37,011 bases of DNA from Gracilaria domingensis. Taxonomy: Eukaryota; Rhodophyta; Florideophyceae; Gracilariales; Gracilariaceae. The translations under genes and the position numbers were made by a program. Under the pieces are notes generated by a model that was not told where the DNA came from, did no database searches, and was given only the letters and a program-made list of their open reading frames with translations. Shown piece by piece: positions 10,587 through 20,470 of this stretch (positions are counted from its first letter, which is position 1; every line of letters begins with the position of its first letter). The DNA lies in NCBI GenBank assembly GCA_022539475.1, contig VCMS01000127.1, forward strand, positions 169,938 to 206,948, in the 5' to 3' direction.

Positions 10587-11461
10587 CGTCCACGACGAGA
10601 TACAACCAGAAAACTGGGAACAGGAAAGCAAAACAACAAATTAACCTCGAATGAGTGTAGCGTCCTCACACGAGTGACGATAACCGACAAATCGGACGAA
10701 CCAACCGTACCAACGGGAACAGCCGTATACGGAATTAGGGCTGATTCGACCAGATTGCTGGGAACAGTAGACAACCCAAACGGGGTGACAACAACCGTAC
10801 CGACGGGAATCACACACTACGGAAATAGGTAGTGCCACCGGTAGTAAACCGTGTCCAAACAACAACCCAAAATGAGGAAAGCAGTACCAACACGACGTCT
10901 GTCGGCAAAGCCTTCCAGTAGAAACTGTGTAGTGTATCTCCACGACCAGATACGAACCGGCAAACCGGAAATTGATCAGAAAACCAACTTGCTGGATCAA
11001 CGCGACTTCTAAGTCGGGAGACCAATTGTTGTGCAAAACCCAGCGATGGGGAAAGACACGCAAAGGCGGTTCAGACCCTCTCTCAAGAGGCGAGCACAGC
11101 AGTAGAGCGCTCCCACAGGTACGACACGGCAATGCCGGGTGTAAGACCGGGGTCGACCCTTCCCAAGTAATGGAGGGAGCGAAGCGGCGAAGAAGAAGCG
11201 TCCAGCGGTAGAGATCACACGACACAAGTCGGCAGTAGCGTCACGTGCGTAGCACGCGGTACCCACGAGTGTGGCGATGACACGCGAGAGCGGTAATAGC
11301 CCACGCGAGTGTGTCGAGCCACGAACGGTATGCACCGGTACACCAAGTAGTGCTACCTGTATAACAGGGACAGAAATAAGGAAAACACACACAAAGTAAA
11401 CACGCGAAAGCGGTAGTGGTGTTAATGATGCCGCGAGGCGGATGATGAGCCCTGCACAAGG
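10587..11461 (-). other. Untranslated leader of gypsy element 1
   Basis: This 875-bp stretch lies between the 5' LTR and the gag ATG. It contains imperfect repeats, for example ACCGTACCAACGGGAA near 10710 and ACCGTACCGACGGGAA near 10795, and the motif CACGCGA(G/A)AGCGGTA at 11280 and 11400. A minus-strand open frame of 194 codons (11225-10641) is rich in Cys, Trp and Tyr and matches no family I know. It is probably chance. Packaging and priming signals are expected here, but I could not assign a tRNA-complementary site. Confidence 0.5.
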
Positions 11462-11842
11462 TGCCGACTCTCCGGGAGGAGGATATCGGTCACCAAGGGT
11501 GAAACATCAGAGCCGAACACTCGGTTGGTTCGTTTACTTCCCCGACAATGGGTGCAGCTCAACCTACTAAGTAGTGTAGAGTGCCAACCCACTGTCAAGC
11601 GGTGTAGCGAAAATATCTAGAATAAACATCTAAAATACCCCAACTAATGGGTGCAAACTTCCCACACGTGTGTGACCCACCGGCTAAGCCGTGCGCCTCA
11701 TAACACTAATTCTAATATTAAGTATACCCAAGAATGGGCTGATCTCACCAGTTACTCATACTGTGTGCCACCACCTCCCGGCATCGCCGTGCATGTTATG
11801 AATCGCATCAGCGAAGGAGTCCCGCAATCGCGTTGCACTACA
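11462..11842 (-). repeat. 5' LTR of gypsy element 1
   Basis: The 381-bp repeat begins TGTAGTG and ends GGCA on the minus strand, giving the TG...CA ends expected of an LTR. It matches positions 1-357. Its outer end joins the coding sequence of a pogo-like transposase directly at 11843 (ATAAC on the plus strand), which would be one side of a short target-site duplication. Confidence 0.9.
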
Positions 11843-13111
11843 ATAACAACGCTTCCAACTATTTTGTATGTCGTCTTGCGACACACGCTCCCATCCGCAG
11901 ACACCCAGCATCAATTTCAACCTTATAGAACTGAGCTGCAAAGGAGCAATATCCATAAGTTCATCCCGCATTCCGCGAACGGCTTGCTTGAACCTTTTGT
12001 TCACGAACTGATCAATAGGTTGCAGGAAATGGGTGGTATTTGCGGGGCTTTGCACAACTTCAATATTGTGGGCTTGACAGGTTTCAAGCCACGCAGCGCC
12101 ATTTCGGGAGGAGTGCCCATCCAAGAGAAGCAAAACAGCAGTGTCCTGCGGAACAAATTTCCTGATGAACTTGGAGAGGTGCTCAATGATGAGCGGCAGA
12201 ACATCTTTTGTGACAGAACCGGATTTGGTTGCGACTACCATGCTGTCACCGGGCAACCACTTGTCGGAACAGAGAGGATGAGGCTCTCCATTGAGATGGA
12301 ATATCTCCTTGTCAAGTCCCATGAACCATCCGGACATGACGTTTTTTCCCTCAACTACGAATATAGGAGGGGCTTTCTTTCCTGACGCCGAAACTGCCAA
12401 CACTGCCGTTACATGTCTTCCACTCTTGTTCCCGACAAACGCAGCGCGATAACCACCGTGAGAAGAACTCGAACTGGAGAACGTTTTTACACGCTTTCCG
12501 AACTGCGGGTCGATGGCTGTCTCGTCCAGGTTCCAAACAAAGTCCCCGTTATCAAATATAGATGGATTGAACTCCTGAACGGCTTTCAAGCAATCTGCGT
12601 AGGTTCGAACGTGTTTCGGGTCCTCGGCTAGTATCTTCACGGCTTGTTTCGACTCTATCTTTCACAATGAGATATCCCTGTTTCGCGCTCTCCAAGCACG
12701 AACGGCATCATCGGATGGACAACCCTGTTCAAATCCTGAGCGTTCGTCGTTTGCTATAGTGCCCATAATGTGTTTTGCAGTAGCAACGTTGACCGCAAAA
12801 CCTCGGTTTGATGCGCGCTTCATATATTCGACGATCAGTTTGCTTTCTTCAGTTCCAATCACTGCCTTTCGTCCGGCTCGGTGCTTTGCAGGATTCAAAA
12901 GCTGGTCGATCTTAGGATGAGAGTTGCTTTTCAAAGCCGTACGGATGCGGTGTAACGTGGTCTTTGAAATGCCAGTATTGGAAACGATAGTACTGGTACG
13001 TTTTTGCTGGCGAAGAAGATGCAAAGCGTGGCGTCGTTGCTGAGTGCGAAGATCGTCACGAATATTTCGTCGCTTGTTTGCCGCTGTTTGCTTACGCATA
13101 GAAGGCGGCAT
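11843..13111 (-). pseudogene. pogo/Tigger-like (DDE_1) transposase, one in-frame stop, 3' end cut by gypsy insertion
   Basis: The first part (13111-12662, from MPPSMRKQTAANKRR) carries a helix-turn-helix-like region (ALHLLRQQKRTSTIV, ISKTTLHRIRTALK) and a second DNA-binding region ending VRAWRARNRDIS. A single TGA at 12664-12662 then interrupts the frame, which continues without a shift into the catalytic part. Acidic residues are visible in FVWNLDETAID (first Asp), LLLLDGHSSRNG (second) and NTTHFLQPIDQFVNKRFK (third), the last two 36 residues apart, as in DDE_1 transposases. About 266 residues after the GTG at 12640 the frame runs into the LTR, so the native C-terminus is missing. Such enzymes cut and paste Tc1/mariner-type elements. 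This copy cannot be active as it stands. Confidence 0.88.
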
Positions 13112-13424
13112 TGCAGGTGGTGGAAGTAGGAAAATGTATGGTGAACATTCTGTGTTGTCCGCTTTTTATGTTGGCAAGATGGTCAGTTTCGACTTCGGAT
13201 TGGCAAGGCTTTCGGTGTCAGAATAAATTCTAGATGAGCGCTACGTAAACTTGAATGCAGTGCACAGCTGGTTCTTGGTCCATGCCTTCTGATTTCACAT
13301 CCTTCTTGAGGACGTTTACAGAATCCAAGTTGTCTTGGGCCCTTTGATGATGATTTGTGGTGCGCTATCCTGTGACAGAGTTTGAATTGGATTTGATCCA
13401 AATCAGACCACAATTCCAAATTAA
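13112..13424. other. Spacer between pogo-like gene and copia element
   Basis: No gene is seen. It presumably holds the 5' flank of the pogo-like transposon and the lost start of the copia element. A short palindromic stretch, TTGGATTTGATCCAA, occurs near 13388. No terminal inverted repeat or LTR could be recognised. Confidence 0.4.
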
Positions 13425-16400
13425 GCCGAAGAGAGGGGTAATATCTTCACGCAATTTCCCGAAAAAATCATTCAACAAGTCACCAACATATTGGCCACCA
13501 AAAACCATACGGACGCCTTTTTACTTATGAATGAATCCCTACACATCTGTCGCTCGGGCACCATCGCAAATTACATTTCCGAACACATGACCATTTGCAG
13601 AACACAAATCATGGCCAACAGCCCTGCCGTACAATCTGAAGCTTACACAGTGAACTTTATTTTACAAGGGCTTACCGCAGATCAAAGATTTGGCCACCAA
13701 GCAACCAATATGCTACTCAATGCTCGCTCAACAACTATCAACCAATTTCAATTTAAACTAGAAGAATATGAGCGTCTGATGCAACGCCAAACAAGCAGCA
13801 AGTCAACATACACACCGTCTCGCTCAAGTACCTCTTGTTCTCGAAGCCGTGGCCGTGGTCGCGGTCGTGGGCGTACTTACAGCCGTCATTCTCAGAACAC
13901 TCAAGTCATGTATATGCTTCAGAAACCTTCGACAAAAATAGAGGAGCTTCAGGCGAACACAAAATCTCGCAAACCACGTGGTTCTCGCTCCCGTGTAAAT
14001 GCGGCGCAAGCAGAGCCGGAAATTTCAGATGAGACGTTTCGCGCCCTTCTTGCAGCAGCTGATTCGGAAATCATAGAACCAGAATCCCCGCGTAAGTATC
14101 TGCTCGATTCCGGTGCTCACCCTACAATTATCAATCACTCTGTTCCCGATCAGACCTCACTTACCAAACCTGTCATTTCTACCACTGCCACTGACAAACC
14201 CCTTATTACCACACAGCAGGGCAGTCTGCAGATCATGACTAAGTCTGGACACAACATCAGGGTGCCACGTCTCATCAACCCTGCCGTCAAAAGCAATTTG
14301 ATATCCGTTCGCGCTATCGCCGAACTCTTTGGATTCACTCTCTTCACGAAATATCGTGCATACGTACTCTCTAAGAACACCCTTAAAACCATTGCCACTT
14401 CCACCTGGACAAACGGTGCATATCTACTCGACCTTCCACACATTAAATCCCGACTCCTCCATGCTACATCGGAAACATCCACTCAAGTGCTCCCTATTCG
14501 ACCCCTCAAGACATCTCTCCCCGCCCCACAATCAGCCGCGCGCCTCCAACCACTTTCCACTACACAATCCACAAAGCCACGACGTCGTGTTATTCAGAAC
14601 GTGCCACTGGCACAGTATTCGTTCGACCCGACGCTCAAACCGCCTTCTCCAGAAGGACGAACTCTCCACCAATGGCACCTGGTGCTTAACCACATACATC
14701 CATCAACTATCCAACGTATGGCTCATCGGGGACTCCTCTCGATCCCCAAAACCATAACGCACTCTTGCTCTGACCTCTCTTGCAGCTCTTGCCTGCACTC
14801 CAAACTCCGCAATCGTCCACACCGCGCTACAGTTCACCAACATCAAGCCGGAGCCGCAATTACCTCCGAATTCTGCGGTCCACTTCAACAAGCATCCATA
14901 CAGGGCAATCGCTACTTCATCACATTCATTGATGTGAAAACCCGATTCCTGCACGTGTCGTTTGGCAAAACTCGGAAAGACCTTCCCAAACAAATAAATC
15001 ATCTTCCTCCTTCGCAACATCTACAACCGAACCGGTCGCTACCCCATAATCTATATCACACACAATGCAAAAGAATATCTCAGTCGCGACATATCTGCTG
15101 TATACCAAGAGCATGGTATGCTTCACACCCCCACGATTCCATACACTCCACAGCAAAATGCTCTGGCAGAACGCATCAATCAAACTCTCGTTCGCGATGC
15201 CAGAGCGGCTCTGAAACACAGCCGTCATTCCAACGAATACTGGGAAGCCGCCGTGCGGGATGCTGCGTTCAAATATAACCTTATCTACCACCACGGAATC
15301 CGGTTTACCCCTTATGAAGCATGGCACAACAAACCCCCTCCATTGAATCGCTTATTTGCCTTTGGCAAGCTGTGATACGCTTTTTTCCCTACGGACCACA
15401 CCAAACTGAAGAAACTTGACGACCGAGGAACACCCTGCCGCTACCTTTACGGCATCGATCACCAAAATATCATGGTTCTCCTCATCGGCAGCGGTCAACA
15501 TCGCCGTGTTCGTACTCAAAACGTCCACCCATATAACTCATCCCAAGACCCTAGCTTCACTCACGCCAAAGCCTTCAAGGCGTACCGCCCACATCCCACC
15601 CCTTCGCAAATCACTGCCACCACACCCGCTCCACTCTCACGTCAACAGGCCGCCCGATACCCCGATGCCGCTCAATGGGCTATTTCCCACAATGCCGAAT
15701 TGGACAAACTTGACGCAATGAAGGGTATCAATTGGCTACCCAAATCGCAATTGCCACAACGAATGGTGCCATTAACCATGACGTACCGATACAAACGCAA
15801 CCCAGACGGCACAATAGCAGAACGAAAAGCCAGATGTGCACTACGAGGTGATCTAATGAAGCCACACACACTTCAACCCAAACAAAACGGCTGCCCATCT
15901 CTCCCAAAAAGTCACCACTCGCCTTATTGTGGCACTAACCGCACAACACAAACTTCACCTCGAACATTTCGATATCCGCTCCGCATTCCTGCATGAAAAC
16001 TAGCAACATGACAAGCCCGTGTTCGTGTCACAGCATCCTCGATTCGACGATTCCCTCAAACACAGTACAACAGGCTGTCAACTCGTCAAAAACATATACG
16101 GGTCCCCATCTGCAGGCTACAACTACCTTCGCCCAGCCTGGGCATATATGAAGGAACTTGGCTTCACACAATCCGAAGATGACCCAGCGCTGTTTCTGAA
16201 GCGCGACGCTGACACATCATTCACAATCGTCGTTTTAAATATCGACGACTTCCTCGTCAGTGCAACTTCACAGCCTCTCATTGATACCCTGTTTCAGGCA
16301 TTATCTAAAAAGTATTCCATCCGCCGCCTGGGACGCCCAAAGCTTTACACCGGCTGGACATTCTCCTACCTGGAAAATGGTAGCATTCACCTTTCCCAAC

Positions 16401-17164
16401 CTAATACAATCTCCAGCATCCTCAGCAAACTTCAGCTTATTTCTTCAAACGGTCTAAAATGGCCGTTCACCACCGGATTACCCTTACACCCAACCACGGA
16501 AACAGACTATCCTGCCAATAATCCATCACTATACCAAGAACTAATAGGAGAATTGCCATGGCTGGCCGACGGCACACGGCCTGATACTGCCTTTATGGTT
16601 AGCAATCTCGCGCGATCCTTATTGAACCCTTCGGTCCGCCACTGGACCAATCTCAAAGCGCTCGCAAGATACCTGAAGCAAACAAGAAACCACGGTCTCC
16701 TATATTCCTCTGGCACCACTGAAGCCAAACTCGCCGCATTTGTTGACTCCGACTATGCGGGCGATATCGCTACGCGAAAATCGACCACTGGCATGGTGCA
16801 TTGCTACGGACGCACTCCCGTTGACTGGTCTTCTAAGCTCCAAAGAACTCAAACTCTCGCCACATGCGAAGCTGAGTATGTGGCAGGCACAATCACCGTG
16901 CAAAACACACTGTTTCTCCGCCGCCTACTGCAATTCCTCACAGGTGTGTCCTTACCCGCGACAGAACTTCATATCGACAACGACGCGGCAATCTCCGTTG
17001 CTTTGAACACTGGGTGCGCAAAGCGTCGTAAGTTCATTGACATACGGCACCATTATCTGCGAGGGCACATTCATAGGGGAAACATCGGATTAGTACACAT
17101 TGCTTCTTCCAAGAACACCGCGGACACGCTCACCAAACCGCTCAAGCGTGCCCCATTCACGTAA
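13425..17164 (+). pseudogene. Ty1/copia Gag-Pol polyprotein, 5' truncated and frameshifted
   Basis: Frame 1 (13425 to about 14990) holds a gag remnant with an Arg/Gly-rich stretch, protease LLDSGAHPTIIN, the pre-integrase HHCC region (LHQWHLVLNHIHPS, CSSCLHSKLRNRP) and the start of integrase (EFCGPLQQ). After a +1 shift, frame 2 carries the integrase end (TIPYTPQQNALAERINQ), a TGA at 15373 and the start of reverse transcriptase (ARYPDAAQWAISHNAEL). Another +1 shift near 15870 and a TAG at 16001 follow. The rest is intact: reverse transcriptase LNIDDFLV and RNase H FVDSDYAGD, TCEAEYVAG and HIDNDAAI, ending TADTLTKPL. Integrase lies before reverse transcriptase, which defines copia. The frame starts right after TAA at 13422, so the N-terminus is lost. 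No gag zinc knuckle was found. The first integrase acidic position reads Glu instead of Asp. Confidence 0.9.
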
Positions 17165-17167
17165 CTC

Positions 17168-17177
17168 AAAGAGAAAA
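17168..17177 (+). promoter_or_regulatory. Possible polypurine tract of the copia element
   Basis: AAAGAGAAAA follows the copia stop codon and is immediately followed by TG, where a 3' LTR would begin (17178). Copia tracts usually lie in this position. No matching 5' LTR is visible upstream of 13425, so the LTR itself cannot be confirmed. Confidence 0.35.
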
Positions 17178-17350
17178 TGATGGTGATGCCACCTCGCGCC
17201 TCATCCAAGCAATAGCGCTGCTGCCGTCGCTCCGCCACAACTCAGAGGGACTGTCCTCACGAGCGGCTTTCACGAGCTCCAGCTTCGCCCCCGCATCATG
17301 GCTTATTCTTCCGAGGTCCTCACGCACGTGTACACGCACACAGACAATCC

Positions 17351-17393
17351 AATAAATCACTCCCAACCGCCGTCGACCCACGGACGACGGCGG
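17351..17393 (+). other. AATAAA signal followed by a 9-bp-stem hairpin
   Basis: AATAAA near 17351 is followed by CCGCCGTCG (17367-17375), a 9-base loop, and CGACGGCGG (17385-17393), a perfect inverted repeat. It lies about 190 bp past the copia stop, inside what would be its 3' LTR, and could be the 3'-end processing region of the copia transcript. Function is inferred only from position. Confidence 0.4.
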
Positions 17394-18765
17394 TCATCGT
17401 TCATGATCACAACTTCCACAAGTTACTTTAACACGGCTTTTGTGAGAAAAAGGGCACAAGGAGTGGTCTGTTTTGTGAGAAATGCCCTGTAGAAGAAATT
17501 TGCGGAGTTCAGCTATTCGTTTGAAACCTACACCGTTCGAAAAGCTTTCTCTGTAGCATTCTTTTCAGGTAAACAGATTTTAAATCAGAGCTATATCCTA
17601 AGGGCCAGCATCTATCAAAAACGGAGCATTTGGCGGGAGATACATCGATAAAAAATAATAGAAAAGCTACATTCTAAGTATGAGCATCCAATATAATGCA
17701 TATCATTACTCTGCAGAAGCGACACATTACCATCGTAGAGTAAGACCTGGTCGTTTCTATTGTTCTAAACTGCTTTTTAGTCACCGAAAGAAATATCTTA
17801 GGGCGCATTTAGCGCGTTCTGCGCATCGAAAGGCGACCGCTAATGCCTTATTGCTTTCTTTGCGTTTGACATTCGGCGCGCACCACTAGCGTCTGCACGC
17901 ACCGCCGGCGTCTGCGCCTATGTTTTTTCAGCAGCTTTCTGCGTTCTCTGCTGTCGGCGCCATCTAGTGTGGACATGAGAAATCTGCGCAGTAGCAATAC
18001 TAAATGCTCGTAGGCGACGACCAAAAACAAGAAAACTCTCATCAAGTCTCCCAGCCGGCGGAACGTGGTGTTGCGCACATGAAATAGGTGCATCAGCAGC
18101 ATGCGCAGCAAGAGCAAGCGTCGCCTGCTGCGCGTGAGAACACCGAATAGATGCTGAATTAGGGAGATTGTTAATTTTGAATAAATTTATCGATGTACTT
18201 TTTTGCTTCTCGGAGCCTAGAACGGTAGCATTCGTGAGGTTTGTTGATAATGGTAGAAATGGTTTTTGAGCTGGAATCATCTTCAAAATTGGTAAGATGA
18301 TTTACAAGACATCAATTACCAACTTGGTGAAGAAAGAAAGGAAATTGCGTTAAAGCGCAAATTTAGAGGAAGCAAATGTGTAACATGGTGTATGCCCGTT
18401 CTATGGCAAATTACGTGTTAAAGAGCATGTCTATCAGTGAAGCCAAATATAATGAAAGTTAAAATTGCATCTGAGGCAAATTGTGCCCAACTTTTGACCG
18501 CCAACTTGAATAATGCAAACCTCAAAGAGATCACCGATCTCCGTGACCGGAATAGCTCTTCCCGGTTCCACCAAAAAAAGTAGCCTTCCTAAAGGCTTAA
18601 ATTGGTACATGGCTTAATTTTGTGAGGCAAATTTCTAAATTGCGATGCACCTCTGCGCCTTCATTCATGCCGTAAGCTTCGCTGTCTAGAGTAATCAATA
18701 TCCTACTGCTTGAGCCGACATGAAGCCGTCACCATGAGTGTCCTACTGGAGTAAGTAGGCACACG
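17394..18765. other. Gene-free stretch
   Basis: I see no recognisable gene. Short open frames exist, including an Arg/Leu-rich one on the minus strand (18117-17848) and one on the plus strand (17680-17889), but neither resembles a known family. Parts are AT-rich. It probably contains decayed transposon flanks, including the upstream flank of the pogo-like relic at 18766. Confidence 0.4.
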
Positions 18766-19446
18766 ATGCCACGATCTATGCGCGTAATGGCTGCCCTGTA
18801 CAGAAAGCGGATCAAACAGCCCAAATTCGAGCAGCAGCTGCGCAAACGAGCTTTAATGTTACTCAAACGACAAACATCTATCAACAAGAATGTTTGAGAG
18901 GCAAGGATTTCGTGTGGAACTGTGCAGCGTATCCGTAAGGCACTTGCTACAAACAATGAAGTAAGGCTGCAAAAACTGCTTGACTCCATCAACAATCATT
19001 CGAGACGTATATGCGTCCTTAGTATTCCCGAACAACTGTTGCTTATAAATCACGCATTTAAAGCAGCACGTAGACGTTTTGCGATGGATAAGCATAAAAT
19101 GATAACTGTGCTCAGCAGCACTGAAGACGATGGGCGCGTAGGTTGTAAGAATAAGCTGCTGTTGGATGACATATTTCGACGCTTCCGCGCAAGGCACAGA
19201 CAATGAGCGTACCGAAATGCAGAGAACATTTCCGCAGCCCGCGTGCCTGCAAATTCGTTCTGACACGTGAACACCTTGAAAAAAGTATTGAAAGACCTTT
19301 AGCAGCAACATTTCAGGATTCTCACTGATCTTAATAGGATCTGAAATTATGGCGAAACGAGCATTCTACCGAAGTATGGTTAACGTGTGAAGTGCTTCTT
19401 CCCCGGGTCTAGTCACAGGGGTGGAACCAAAATGCCCATGAAAAAA
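18766..19446 (+). pseudogene. Relic of a second pogo-like (DDE_1) transposase, N-terminal third
   Basis: A single frame from ATG (18766, MPRSMRVMAALYRKR) aligns with the minus-strand transposase at 13111 (MPPSMRKQTAANKRR). Shared features include RALMLLKRQ against HALHLLRQQ, VQRIRKALATN against LHRIRTALKSN, and RRFRARHRQ against RAWRARNRD. Beyond the TGA at 19204 the same frame gives HVNTLKKVLKDL and then RVKCFFPGSSHRGGTKM, matching the region around the first catalytic Asp in the other copy. The frame is interrupted by stops at 18895, 19204, 19261 and several later positions but by no frameshift. The first catalytic motif reads NYGET instead of the NYDET/NLDET pattern, so the Asp is lost. 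The second and third catalytic regions are absent. Confidence 0.7.
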
Positions 19447-19721
19447 AATGAAAAGCTGTAGAGTAAAACGTCCTTTGTGGGGATGCACCGAGGTGTTTTT
19501 CATAGTTTGTTGATCCGTTACCGGCTTCGATACCTCATGTTATGAGAGGCTACTGTAGTAGTGGCCCTATTTTGGGGTATGCCTAGGAAGGGTAGTGTTT
19601 CTGCACACGTGTGCTGAGTTGGCCCGATGCCGGGTGCGCCGTGGCAAGCCCGCCACGGTTTCACACGTGTAGGATGTTGGCCGGCAGCGCCGGATAGTTA
19701 GATATTTCTAGTTGATATTTT

Positions 19722-19757
19722 CAAGTGCCCTATATAGGTGGCGGCACTTGCCGCCAC
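19722..19757 (+). promoter_or_regulatory. TATA box within overlapping hairpins (element 2 LTR/promoter)
   Basis: The palindrome CCTATATAGG (19729-19738) lies in the loop between CAAGTGCC (19722-19729) and GGCACTTG (19743-19750). A second perfect inverted repeat, GTGGCGGC (19738-19745) with GCCGCCAC (19750-19757), overlaps the first, so the two stems exclude each other. This is probably the promoter in the 5' LTR of element 2, with transcription starting some 25-30 bases downstream. Confidence 0.5.
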
Positions 19758-20470
19758 TGTACGGGAAGTAAACCTCAAGGAGGCTTCTGGCTCTGACCTT
19801 CTTGCTGCTTGTGAACGGTCTTCGTCCCTAATCGGGCAAGCCGCCACAATTCCGGGCTAGTCATCCGATCTCTACCATTGAGGAGTTCTAGACTGTCGTT
19901 GCGGTATCTTTTGTTGTTTCTTTGTTATTATTTCCGTCATACGGCTCTCGTTTCTCTGCCCTGTTATACAGGTTTCTGCCCACTAGTCTCGGGACTTATT
20001 CCCGTTTATCACGAGTCAGTGCTCCGCAGTGCGCCTCGTTTGTTGATCCCCTGTCACTCCCTACCGTTAGCCTGGATATCTCCACTCGCTGTGGCTCTCC
20101 GGAACAACCGGATACCTACGCCCATTCTTCCCCTTCACCTCTGACTGCACGCAGATCGGGGCCACCCGGACTTACACCCGGCATCGCGCTGGCTCTATCA
20201 GAGGGTTCTACTGCTGCATCTACCCCTATAGAGAGCAGGTTTCGAACACCCTGTCTGTGCGCTTTCCGCGACGCGGCTCTTGTTTGCCCAATCGTGGGAA
20301 TGCACCACAAACTGGTCTCCCCACCTAAAATCGGCGTTATTCGCCAACATCTGTTGGAATTGGTTCTTTTGTTTGGATCCCAGATAGTTGGGAATATCCG
20401 TTCTTACGGTTCTTTCATTGTCCGTTTTCGGAAGTTGTTTTGGTTGCCAATTGGCCGACTGTGTCGGTGA
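19758..20470 (+). other. Leader of gypsy element 2 (with unresolved LTR end)
   Basis: This non-coding stretch runs from the promoter to gag. The 3' edge of the LTR and the primer binding site could not be placed because no second LTR exists for comparison. A plus-strand open frame at 19922-20470 has no recognisable domain and ends just before gag, as does a similar-sized frame in the leader of element 1. I treat both as chance. Confidence 0.4.

Larger units (their letters stand above)
1..11842 (-). mobile_element. Ty3/gypsy chromovirus-like LTR retrotransposon (element 1)
   Basis: Direct repeats of about 360-380 bp bound the element, and it reads right to left: 5' LTR 11462-11842, untranslated leader, gag, pol in the -1 frame, polypurine tract, 3' LTR. 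Domain order is protease, reverse transcriptase, RNase H, integrase, which is the Ty3/gypsy order. A GPY/F motif and a chromodomain follow the integrase, as in chromoviruses. The 3' LTR starts at the window edge, so a few of its bases and the left target-site duplication are outside. I found no convincing primer binding site next to the 5' LTR. The element also carries an antisense gene between pol and the 3' LTR. It sits inside a pogo-like transposase gene, so it is younger than that gene. Confidence 0.9.

Noticed and set aside
10641..11225. Cys/Trp/Tyr-rich open frame in the leader of gypsy element 1
   Set aside because: No domain, and its composition looks like translated repeat. A frame of similar size in the leader of element 2 shows no clear residue similarity.
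11440..11461. Primer binding site next to the 5' LTR of element 1
   Set aside because: The bases after the LTR (CCTTGTGCAGGGC on the minus strand) do not start with TGG and match no tRNA 3' end I recognise.
13870..13990. Zinc knuckle of copia gag
   Set aside because: None of the three plus frames shows a CX2CX4HX4C pattern, so it is absent or decayed.
17848..18117. Minus-strand frame with an Arg run
   Set aside because: No family resemblance, biased composition, no supporting context.
18535..18585. Possible tRNA 3' part (GGTTCCACCA with a nearby stem)
   Set aside because: No acceptor, D-arm or anticodon arm of correct spacing could be built around it.
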